This document shows, piece by piece, positions 1 to 13,237 of a stretch of 36,223 nt of DNA. How positions within the stretch are numbered: the first letter of the stretch is position 1; each line of letters begins with the position of its first letter. The stretch spans positions 1 to 36,223 of the forward strand of contig NW_014013423.1 of the NCBI RefSeq assembly GCF_000611645.1, written 5' to 3'. The notes under the pieces were generated by a model. That model was not told where the DNA came from, did no database searches, and saw only the letters and a program-made list of their open reading frames with translations. Source of the DNA: Monoraphidium neglectum. Lineage: Eukaryota; Chlorophyta; Chlorophyceae; Sphaeropleales; Selenastraceae. Made by a program: the position numbers and the translations under genes.

Positions 1-1257
1 CCCAACCACCTGGATCCAGGCTGTGGACTACACTGCAGAGCTGAGGGGCCCGATCCGGCTACGCCTGCGACAGGCCCCAGATCCAGCCTAAGAGCGGCTG
101 GTTTCACTTGAACCAGCATGTCGGTATGGCGGTTGTATCTGGCCATGTAATTTGATACAGAATCGCTTTTGGACCCCTGCACCCCCATCAGCCATTTTTG
201 GGATACACAGCCATACAATGTGCTGAGGTCTTTTTTCCTGCTTACGATGCGTTGGTGATGCTGCGATTGTTTTGGCGGTGGTCCTGCGGACATACGCAAT
301 CAAGTACAACGGCATGTATGCGCTATATATGGGAGGGAGGGCCGACAAACCACAGCAAGGCGTTAGTGCGGCAAGCACACGATTGAGCGCCGCCGTGCGC
401 TCAGCCCAGAGTGATCTACCCGTGAGTGAAGGCACCTGGATTCTGGTCGCATTCTTGGCTTCTTGAAAGGGACAATGGATGAGCTGCGGGCGTCAGGCAA
501 TCTATGGTCACTTGCGTCCATTGCTAAGAGCCATCCATATCAATCGCAATCTGCGCCTCCCCCATTTCTTGTGCTGTTGCTCGCACTGCCACGCCCAACT
601 GCCTGTGTGCCGCCTGCGGTCACGCCACATGTACAGCAGTTGTTCGGCACGACAACCACTACTCTCACCGATTTACGGCAGTGCGTGCCTCATGCCTCGT
701 TGCTTGGGGGACATGTCAGTAAGTCCTTCCAAGCGGCAGAGACAGCGTTGTCGGCTCGTGTGCTTGCAGCAGGGCCTTTTGGACTTGAGAGGCCGAGTAA
801 TGTCACCAACCATCGCGCTCCAACATTTAGACAAACGTGCAGCCACAATTGTCTAACAGTGCAGCTGATTAAACGTCCAGAGGTCCTCCCACGTAGTAGA
901 CATTTGCAGGAGCTTGTGGGTTCCTTGCGATCCTGTGCGCGTGCTCACCCAGGCATGCAACAAACGCATTGAATGTGAAACGACCATCGGCAGGGCGCCA
1001 ACCATCCGCACCACTACTCAGCTACTCAAATCAGCGTTAAACTGAAAGTTGAATTTTTCTGGCTTGTATCGAACCGCGGGAAGGTCGGGGGTCGGCCCAT
1101 CTGCAAGAGGAACAGGTCAATTTCGCCCGAGAGGCCTCTCATGGCAGTAAAAAGGCGCTTGAAACTAACCTTGATAATTACTGTAAAATATAATTTTATG
1201 TATCGTCATAATAGCTTGGACGCCGCATAAGTGACGTGCACGGTCCTCTCGCCGGAG
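1..1257. other. No supported gene; flank upstream of the PP2C gene
   Basis: I find no exon here with recognisable protein similarity. One frame stays open over 463-972 (+), but its composition looks random and no splice-linked neighbours extend it. The right end becomes clearly AT-rich (about 1165-1215) in otherwise GC-rich DNA. The stretch probably holds the 3' flank of an upstream gene, the promoter of the PP2C gene, or both. Confidence 0.5.
1168..1215 (+). promoter_or_regulatory. AT-rich patch, possible core promoter of the PP2C gene
   Basis: A run of almost pure A/T, with TAAAATATAATTTTATG at about 1184-1200, stands out from its GC-rich surroundings and ends some 45-60 bases before the proposed ATG at 1258. 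That suits a TATA-type core promoter. The same patch contains TGTAA at 1182-1186, so it could instead be the poly(A) signal of a gene ending to the left. Only position and composition support the promoter reading. Confidence 0.3.
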
Positions 1258-4200
1258 ATGGCCGTCATACAGCCACATTTGACAGTGAGAAGGCGTCACA
1301 CGTACCATGGCTCGATTTTTGCACCCATGTCACCGCGGAACCACCTCGCCAGCGGGAAACCCAGGCCCATCTCCTCTGGCGGGGTACTGAGCGTCAGCGA
1401 GCTCGACATCAAGGCGCAGACAGGTGAGATTTTGCGCAAGTTGTAACTGAATTCCGTGTGTTGCAGTTTGAGTGCAGCATGGGCTATGCGCGGGCGCACA
1501 TATGGGCCAGGCGCACAGCTAGTGCGCGGCGTGGTGCGCGCTTCATGTTTGTTGTTGACATGGGGATATCCCGTACAATTGCCCTGTGCCGATGCCATTT
1601 TACCCTGTACTGATATGAATTCGCCCGTGCAAGGCGCACAACGGGTCCACTGCATGGTGGCCATACGGCCACGCGCGGCTTTGATCAGCGGCCAACGAGT
1701 CCCGCACCTTGCGCATCCGCCGGGGCGGCAGGTCTGACCCCGTCGACCGCCGCCGCACTGGCGCTGTCCCTTGGGGACGCCGCAGCTGCCGTCGACGCCG
1801 GCACCTTTGCGCTCCCACCTGCCCCGCGGCGGTCTCCGCCCGTCGACTGCGAGCACCAAACGCCGCAGCATAAGCGAACTCCAGGGGGAATGCCCTCGGC
1901 GGCCAAGCAATCTGCATCGCCCCAGGCCACCCACCAGGCCGCCGCGCCGCAGCAGTCGGTCGCCCTGCGGCTGCGGACGGGCGCATGCTGCCTGCCGCAT
2001 CCTGGGAAGGCTTCGTATGGCGGCGAGGACGCGTTCTTCGTGAGCGCCGCCGGGGGCGGCGCGCTCGGCGTCGCCGACGGCGTCGGCGGCTGGGCCGAAA
2101 GCAATGTCAACCCCGCGGCCTACGCGCGCTCGCTGATGCGCGTCGCCTGTGCGTTCGTTGAGGGCGCGGGCGCCGAGCAGCTCGCGCGCGCGGCGGCGGA
2201 CGGGGCTAAGGCGCCGGCTGCCGACAACTCGCTCAGTCATGGCAGCGGCGGCGGCGGCGGCGGCGGCGGCGGCAGCGTGGGCGGCGGGGGCAGGGCGCCG
2301 GGCGCAGGCGCCGCCGTGGCGGCGGCGGGCGCGACAAGGGCGGCGGCCGACAGCCGGGTGCGGGCAAGCGCGCACGTGCACCCGCCGTCGGCTACCAGTG
2401 CCGGCGCCGCGCCGGCGTCGGCCGCGGTGCGCGCAGGGGACTCCCTCAGGGGCGGTGGCGCCAGGCGTGCAGACCCTCTGGCCGCGCTCGAGGCTGCACA
2501 TAAGCGCGCGCGGTGCGCAGGGTCCGCAACCGCATGCGTCGTGCAACTGGACCAGGCGCGGCGGCGGCTCGTAGTCGCCAACCTGGTGAGCTGCGCGAAA
2601 CTCGAGCTGAAGGAGTGCGCAGCGGCAAGGAGCAGCCGGCCTGCGGACGTATGCCGGCAGATCCGCAAGGTGTTCACCAGCGAACAGCTCAAGGGCTTGC
2701 GTGGTTGAAGCACGCGTGCCAGGCGCGGAACGCGCGCTCATGCTAGGGAGCACAAGTCTTCGCAGCTTGAGCAAGCACCCCTTGCCCCTCGCTGCTACGC
2801 GCGGCGGCGGCCGCGCGCGAGCCGCAGGGGGACAGCGGTTTCATCGCGGTGCGACAGGGCCTGGTGGTGGCGCGCTCCCGGCCGCTGCAGCACTGGTTCG
2901 ACTGCCCGTACCAGGTGAGCAGGGCGGGCAGGGGCGCACAGCATGTGGTCTGGCCTTGTGAGCGGAGGGTCTGCTGCCCAGCGGATTCCGAGCTGCGGGT
3001 GGGGTGGGTGGCGTCGCAAGCCGTGTGAAGTGCAGCTGTCAGGCGCTATCGCACGGCAACTCACAGAAGCGCCCCGCACGCTTTCACAACCTTCACACTG
3101 CCCCTACTCTGCGAAACCGCGCCTGTCGCCGAACGCACCCTCACAGCTCGGCGCCTTCCCCGAATTTGTCGAGGCCACGGACACGGCAGCGCACGCGGAC
3201 GTGTTTGAGGTGCCGCTGCTGCCTGGCGACGTCGTCGTCGTAGGCAAGCAACCCCAAGAGTTCATATTGTGTCCTCAGCAGGGGTGTTGGCTTTGCGCCG
3301 CAGCCAGCAGGCTGCAGGATGCCTGCCGTGAGATGCCTGCCCCGCAGCTCAGCAGGGCGCCGTCACACCGGTTTGTAGAGCCTGCAGTGGGATGCGTGCT
3401 TTTGGCCTGCAAGCATGAAGGGTACCGTGCTCAGCTGAGCCCATCGGCGGCCGCAGCGACTTTTCTTGCCTTGGGGCTGCCAGGTGTTGAGAACCCCTCT
3501 GAAGTGCATGGCGGCTCACACCTCCCACCCTACCTTGGACTCCCAACCGCAGGCAGCGATGGGCTGTGGGACAACGCCTATGATGCAGACATCTTGGCGC
3601 TGCTGCCAAAGGGCCCCCGCGGGGCGCAGGTGCGGGGACGTGACGCCCTGCGACATGCACTCAGATCCAACCTCCCAGTGTGCTCGCGCTGCCGTGGTGC
3701 CTGTCTTCTGGGATGGTAAGGCGTGTCGATGCAAGCCTGGGCCGCTCGCTCCCATTGGCAGTCTGCCCTGGGTGGCATCTGGCGGGGCCGAACTGCAAAT
3801 CCCTATGCAGCCAAGGCCCATTCACGATTCTTCTTGATGACCATGTGAACCCTTTGCACCAGGCTGCTGCCGAGGCGATCGCGGCCATGGCGCGGGCCCA
3901 CTCGATGGACCCAGAGTTCCCATCGCCCTACACGCGCGAGGCGCTGCAGCAGGGGTGAGCAAAGTAGCACTGCGTGTTGCTGGGAGCACAGTGTGCTTTT
4001 CAGCCGTCATGACCCTCCTCGGCCAGGGGCACGCGATTGCTGTTTCGGGCGACGCACGGAAGCAGAACTGATGACTACGTGCAACGGCTTGAAGCTGTCA
4101 CAGCGAGAGTGCGGGCCGCCAGCGATTGGGCCCTGGTGAAGAGCACGTGGTCACCTGCCCACGCCCCACCTGCACAGTCCTAGCTGATACAATCCTCAGA

Positions 4201-4445
4201 TGTCGATTTTCTGTCAAGCGCCGCAAACACTCCATCCTCAAAGTTGCGCCCGCTGGTGCCCTCCTCACGCGCGCCCCGGACCCCTGCGGACCGCGGATCG
4301 CAGTTACGACCTGTCGTGGTTTGACAAGCTGAGGCGTGCGCAGTTCCGGGACGGCCGCATCCGCCTGGGCTGCCTGACGGGCGGCAAGCCGGATGATGTC
4401 ACCGTGCTGGTGGCGGTCGTGGAGGACCGGCCGGCCTGGGCGTGA
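1258..4445 (+). CDS. PTC7/PPTC7-like protein phosphatase 2C (PPM family), 7 exons
   Basis: Metal-dependent Ser/Thr phosphatase. Exons: 1258-1423, 1732-2585, 2828-2914, 3147-3243, 3553-3629, 3863-3954, 4304-4445, giving about 504 residues. PP2C motifs occur in order. GGEDAFF has its metal-binding Asp near residue 155. ADGVGGWAE is near 169-178, and GDSGF follows at 341. VVVVGSDGLWDN crosses the exon 4/5 junction with Asp 404, and GGKPDDVTVLVA lies near the C-terminus. The CCLPHP and DGVGGW signatures point to the PTC7 (plant PP2C-55-like) branch, whose members often act in mitochondria or plastids. Residues 1-130 precede the domain and may be a transit peptide. A Gly/Ala-rich insertion (about 226-305) interrupts the domain. 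Intron 4 (3244-3552) has a GC donor, AG|GCAAGC; only this splice yields VVGSDG. The start is the first in-frame ATG of exon 1, and upstream exons are possible. The phosphatase call is very secure; the N-terminus is less so. Confidence 0.9.
2236..2478 (+). repeat. GGC/GCG-rich low-complexity segment within PP2C exon 2
   Basis: Starts with a run of GGC codons (a nine-Gly stretch near 2245-2270) and continues with Gly/Ala-rich codons to about 2478. It lies between the DGVGGW half of the PP2C domain and the GSATACVV strand. Typical PTC7-like proteins have only a short linker there, so about 80 residues have been added by simple-sequence expansion. Confidence 0.7.
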
Positions 4446-5141
4446 CCTTCACACTCTGCCGACAGCATCTGTCAGCCGAGCTCTTGCGCTTGGTTGGTAG
4501 CCGATTATGCGTCATCCGCTCCACGTTGCCACAGCCTCAGTCGCTCTGACGTGAGCCGCGTGGGGCGCATCGCAAAAATTCCTCCTATCCTGTCTTGTTG
4601 GCTGCAGCTCAGGCTGCCCGCCTGCACACGCACAGCTAGCGCAGGCCATCGATTACGCCTGGAGCAAGTGGTCACGGTTGAAAAGCGTTGAGGGGAGTTT
4701 GACTCCTCTGGCAGATCAGCAGTGCGCTTAGGAGTGGCGGGAGCCCACGTGGCAGGCACAAGGGTGTGCCCAGTTGAGCGCATACAGCACAGCTGAGGTT
4801 CGCCAACGCATGTGGCCTGAACCGCGGCCTGGCACATTGTCTGCAGCGAGAGCCAGGGAACAGCGTTAGGGTGCTGATTGCCAAGTGCATGCTCATTTTG
4901 CCAACAGTTGGCTCTCGCTCCCCGATCCTCTTGCCCTCGACAATTGTAGCCCGCCCTGCTTTGGTTGCTTATCAAGCCAAGGCAACATCAGCCTTTTGTT
5001 TGTGGTGCAGGCTGCACCTTTCTCCATTTTGCCAACCGCCATGCTGACCACGACCGCCTTTGTTTGACCAACTTACCATCTCATTGAGCTCAACACATGA
5101 TTGAGCCTCAAACCTACTTCAACAAACCTGAAATTGACAAG

Positions 5142-5185
5142 AACACACACACACATACACACCGACGCACACACACACACACACA
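5142..5185. repeat. (AC)n microsatellite, interrupted
   Basis: Two blocks of AC dinucleotides are separated by a short interruption around CATACACACCGACG. The tract is non-coding and lies in the spacer between two convergent genes. Confidence 0.85.
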
Positions 5186-5687
5186 TGTTCAATAGACACC
5201 GGGCCAAGCCCTGCTTGACTTTGCAGCCTGTGTCCAACCACACAATTGCCTGTGCACCCTCTTGAGCGGGCGTGATAATGATGGGTGACGTGTGCAGGCA
5301 TTAGAGATGGCAGCCCAGCAGTTGTCGAGCGCTGTGCTGTCTTCGGCTTGCGGCAATTTGCTGTGATTGCAACGCATGAGTGCAGTTGCCCTTGCATGGA
5401 CACTGTGCTGTCCTTGTAAGGGCGCTCCGTCGCAAGCTGCGGAATGAGCAAGGCGCACATCGATGCATTACATGTGCACTGGTGGAGTGGACAGGCCTGT
5501 CCTCCTGTACATGTATGTCAAGACAAATGAAAGTGGTCAGGGCATGGAGGCGTGCGCGACCGCAGGCTTTGTGGCTGCATGCAACACTTTATCAAGGTCA
5601 TATGAAAAGCGACGAGTCGGGGATTTGAGGGCAGCGCCCATCTGCATCGGCAGCAGCCGCCCTGCCACCTGGAAGCAGTGTGCACAC

Positions 5688-5692
5688 TTACA
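5688..5692 (-). terminator. Possible TGTAA poly(A) signal of the aldolase gene
   Basis: TTACA on the plus strand reads TGTAA on the minus strand, about 240 bases beyond the aldolase stop at 5932-5934. TGTAA is the standard poly(A) signal of many green algae, but five bases occur often by chance. Confidence 0.3.
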
Positions 5693-5931
5693 CCCCAGCG
5701 CTCTATGAGCGCAGCCCCCCCCCCCCGTGGGCCGGCACCATCAGACGATGTGGGGGCACAGCACCGGTTGACGAGCGCAGAAACCCGCCTGCGCTGCCGC
5801 CGGCAGGCCCTGGGCCAACGCGGGGCAGCCAGCCGGCCGCGCGGACGGCCCCAGCACCCCGCACCGGCCAAGCCCATCGCCCGCGCTCGCCGGCCGCGGG
5901 CGGCGTGCGGCCGGGCGGCCCGCGCGCCGCG

Positions 5932-8052
5932 TCACCGCAGCTCCTGCACAACGCCCTGCGCGTAGCTGATCGCCGCGTTGAGGTCGCTATCGAAGCCGAC
6001 CCACTCGTAACCCAGCGCCGCGACCTGCCGGGCGCGCTCCTTGCCCAGGCAGAACGCGCCCGCCTTTATGCCCGCGCGGCGGCAGGCCGCGACGACGCCG
6101 GTGTAGAACCGCTCTATCTGGGGGCTGGACAGCATGCCGGGCAGGTCGTATTTCATTTCCACGTGCAGGCCGTGGGCGAAGCCCATGTCGGCAGGGCCTG
6201 TCGATTTGGTGTGCAGGAAGGTGCGGTTTAGAGTCAGGGGTGGCGGAGGGGTGGGCTTGGGCTGCGTCCCATCCAAGGCTTGTCAAGATTTTTGCACCAG
6301 CTGTCGGCAACCCCAGTGCGTGTATTGTTGAGCACCGCGTGGGACTGCGCGTGTTCATGTTGGATATTGCATGTGTGAATCCACTGATGCAGCCGGCAAA
6401 CAGGGTTGCTGCCACAAGAATGCAGCAGAGGACCGTGCTTGTTGATACGGTCGAAACATACTAGCCCAGCACGATACAGCCTACCCTGACCTGCCCGCTT
6501 CCGCTGCCCCTCCCCCCGCACCACACGCCCTTCTCGGCGCCTCCACCGCGCAACCCACCGAGGAAGGCGCAGGCCACCCCTGGCACGGACACGATGTCGT
6601 CAATGGATTCGAAGCTCTCCTTGGTCTCAATCTGCACCCACACCTACGCACGTAGAGTGGGCAAACACATGCCAGCCGTTGCAACTTAGAGCGTGGGATG
6701 CACCAGCCTGGAAAACAAACACCCTGGCCCTGCATAACTGACGCTCAATGCAGCACGCACGCTGCTTTCCGGCGGCTCCTGAATTCATCCATCGACGCCT
6801 GCACCACAAACGCGCGGGCGGGTCGCCCCTGCCGCCTCGCACCCACGTTGGTGTCCACTCCCATTTGCCCCTGATCCCCCTCCAAGCATGCGCCGGCAAC
6901 ACACCGCCCAACCTCAAACCTCCCCCTCCCGCCATCTCAGTTACCCCGGCAGCCCCGCCGGCGACCGGGGCCCCCGACACGCGTGCAGGGCGCAGGCGCG
7001 CGCTCACCTCTGTCTCATCGTTCGCGTCTTCAAGGTATCGCGCCAGGGCAGGCACCCCCACCCCCTTGCGGTACACCGCACGCACGGGGTAAGCCACGCT
7101 GCGCTGCCCGGCTGGGGGATACTTGCAGTATGACACCGCGCGCTCTGGCGGGGGCCGGGCGAGCGGCCGCGGCGGGAGGGACACGGGTGAGCGGGGCAGG
7201 GCGGGGAGCGGAGCGAGCGTGCGCGTGTTGGAACGGGGCGTCTTCTGGCTGTGGCGTGGAGTACAATGCTGTTTTGAGAGTGGCCTGGGCTGGCCTCGGG
7301 GCTTGAAATCGGCCGTCATGCCCACAACAGTGGGCGCGTGCCAAGAATGATCACAGTGGTTTCCTTTGGGTGGGAGGTGGAGGGTCACGAAAGGACCAAG
7401 CCCAGATGGTAGGGCGTCGCCCGCAATACCCCCGCCCACCTGCATCTGCACGCGTGTACACGAGGGGAATCATCACCCCGTCTGCCCCCAGGCTGGCAGG
7501 GCCGGCGCCGGTGGCGTTGTCGTTGGCGGGTAAACGGGGGCGACGGGATTGTTTGACCACAGGGAATCAGGAGGTGGGCAGGCGTCTCACAACCAAGAGA
7601 GTCTGATTGTGTGTGATTGAGGGTGCCTCGACATGGGCAGGAGCTGCAGATTATTAGGAATTGTGAATTGATGTGATTAAGACTCACTCAAGTGCCTGCT
7701 GGATGCCGAATCGGTCATCGGGGCCGCCGACGCGCACGATGCGCTTGGCCGGGGTGCCGCTGGTGGCGGCCAGCATGTCGTGCAGAACGTTGTAGGACAC
7801 CGCGCCATGCTGCGCGTCGACGCAGATCCAGTCAAGGCCTGAAACGGCGAACGCCTCTGCGATCGCCGGGCTGCCGCTGCACACGAAAATGCCTAAGCCT
7901 GCGCCGGCCCCAGTGGTGGTTGCGTCGCGCCCTTGGCCGCGGGCCGCCGCACGTTGCCGGGGGACCAAGGCTGGAGTGAGAGAAGTGTATGTCCGATGTC
8001 CACTTTGCATCGCGCATTGGCCACGGTCCAGCCTACACTGTGCGGAGATCAT
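5932..8052 (-). CDS. HpaI/HpcH-type class II aldolase family protein, 5 exons
   Basis: Exons in transcript order: 8052-7688, 7492-7440, 7144-7008, 6643-6559, 6197-5932, giving about 301 residues. This is the HpcH/HpaI fold, metal-dependent pyruvate aldolases that cleave or form 2-keto-hydroxy acids. Signature residues are all present. DAQHGAVSY carries the catalytic His (82). KRIVRV supplies the Arg (107). VQIET has the first metal ligand, Glu 191, and GPADMG the second, Asp 217. KYPPAGQRS is the usual loop before the latter half. Every splice (for example FLG|PADMG and ADAE|RAVSY) keeps frame. Bacterial members are about 250-265 residues; the extra 50 at the N-terminus could be an organelle-targeting peptide. 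The physiological substrate cannot be read from sequence. The start is the first in-frame ATG of the open frame, and an extra 5' exon ending at the CAG acceptor near 7898 is possible. The gene is head-to-head with the BBOF1-like gene. Confidence 0.88.
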
Positions 8053-8352
8053 TGCGTAAGTGTGATCTGATGCAGTGACGCGACAGTGATATTCCCATCA
8101 ATTAGGCCGGGATGCTCCACAACTCTGATACATGCTTGCTGTCCTGTTTCTTACATACACTCCCTAAATGATGATAATCGGCTGATGCAGACGTGCTGCA
8201 GACGAAGCCGTGCGCTTTCTGCATGTGCAAAAGTTTCTGAAATAGCTTCTTTGGATGCGGTGCTTGGTCGTGTTCCTCGCAGTGGTTGACCGCGGGTCAA
8301 ACGAGCCGCGCGCAGCGCCCGCGGGCGCTGGCGCAGACGAGCAAACCTCGCG
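8053..8352. promoter_or_regulatory. 300-bp divergent intergenic region
   Basis: Only 300 bases separate the proposed start codons of the aldolase (minus) and the BBOF1-like gene (plus), so both promoters and both 5' UTRs must fit here unless either gene has an unrecognised upstream exon. I see no clear TATA box or known motif. Confidence 0.45.
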
Positions 8353-12372
<4,020 letters not shown>

Positions 12373-12383
<11 letters not shown>

Positions 12384-13000
12384 CCACTGGCGGGGNNNNN
12401 NNNNNNNNNNNNNNNNNNNNNNNNNNNNNNNNNNNNNNNNNNNNNNNNNNNNNNNNNNNNNNNNNNNNNNNNNNNNNNNNNNNNNNNNNNNNNNNNNNNN
12501 NNNNNNNNNNNNNNNNNNNNNNNNNNNNNNNNNNNNNNNNNNNNNNNNNNNNNNNNNNNNNNNNNNNNNNNNNNNNNNNNNNNNNNNNNNNNNNNNNNNN
12601 NNNNNNNNNNNNNNNNNNNNNNNNNNNNNNNNNNNNNNNNNNNNNNNNNNNNNNNNNNNNNNNNNNNNNNNNNNNNNNNNNNNNNNNNNNNNNNNNNNNN
12701 NNNNNNNNNNNNNNNNNNNNNNNNNNNNNNNNNNNNNNNNNNNNNNNNNNNNNNNNNNNNNNNNNNNNNNNNNNNNNNNNNNNNNNNNNNNNNNNNNNNN
12801 NNNNNNNNNNNNNNNNNNNNNNNNNNNNNNNNNNNNNNNNNNNNNNNNNNNNNNNNNNNNNNNNNNNNNNNNNNNNNNNNNNNNNNNNNNNNNNNNNNNN
12901 NNNNNNNNNNNNNNNNNNNNNNNNNNNNNNNNNNNNNNNNNNNNNNNNNNNNNNNNNNNNNNNNNNNNNNNNNNNNNGCCCGCCGTAGCCACTGGCGGGG
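12373..13000 (+). repeat. 23-bp direct repeat on both sides of the assembly gap
   Basis: The 23 bases at 12373-12395 recur exactly at 12978-13000, the last bases before and the first bases after the Ns. Each copy also holds an inverted repeat, CCCGCC ... GGCGGG, and the first contains the BBOF1 stop codon. Overlapping contig ends are the simplest explanation. Confidence 0.85.
12396..12977. other. Assembly gap (582 Ns)
   Basis: Undetermined bases. No coding sequence need be missing: the gap starts after the BBOF1 stop, and the first recognised kinase exon lies 260 bases beyond it. Confidence 1.
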
Positions 13001-13237
13001 ATGCCATCTGGTCACCCACCTGATTTACTTAAGCATTGTTATAACCTGACATCCATCAATTTCACGCGCACACACGGCCTGCTAGTGTCGGCTTGCATGC
13101 TGGCAGTGGCTGGTGGCGATGCAGCGGTCGCTCCTTTGCAACCCCCCATGACATGCCAGGCTGACTCGCAAACGCCACTTGATTTCAGACGCTGAACACA
13201 ATGATGGACGTTTGCTCTTGACGGATCGATAGCGCAG

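Larger units (their letters stand above)
4446..5931. other. Tail-to-tail intergenic region (PP2C and aldolase 3' ends)
   Basis: Two genes converge here, so the stretch should hold both 3' UTRs. I see no credible coding exon. It contains an (AC)n microsatellite at 5142-5185 and a TGTAA on the plus strand at 5415-5419, a possible but distant signal for PP2C. A TGTAA on the minus strand at 5688-5692 lies about 240 bases past the aldolase stop. Confidence 0.5.

Noticed and set aside
463..972. 169-codon frame on the plus strand
   Set aside because: No domain, no homopolymer-free conserved segment and no splice partners. The amino-acid pattern looks random.
1296..2774. 492-codon open frame on the minus strand
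   Set aside because: It is antisense to PP2C exons 1 and 2, is Arg/Ala/Gly-rich, and contains no domain. GC-rich codons open this frame by chance, while the plus strand carries the real PP2C motifs.
6627..7451. 274-codon minus-strand frame as one protein
   Set aside because: Only its middle (7008-7144) encodes aldolase sequence. The rest is intron read through, as the motif-keeping splices show.
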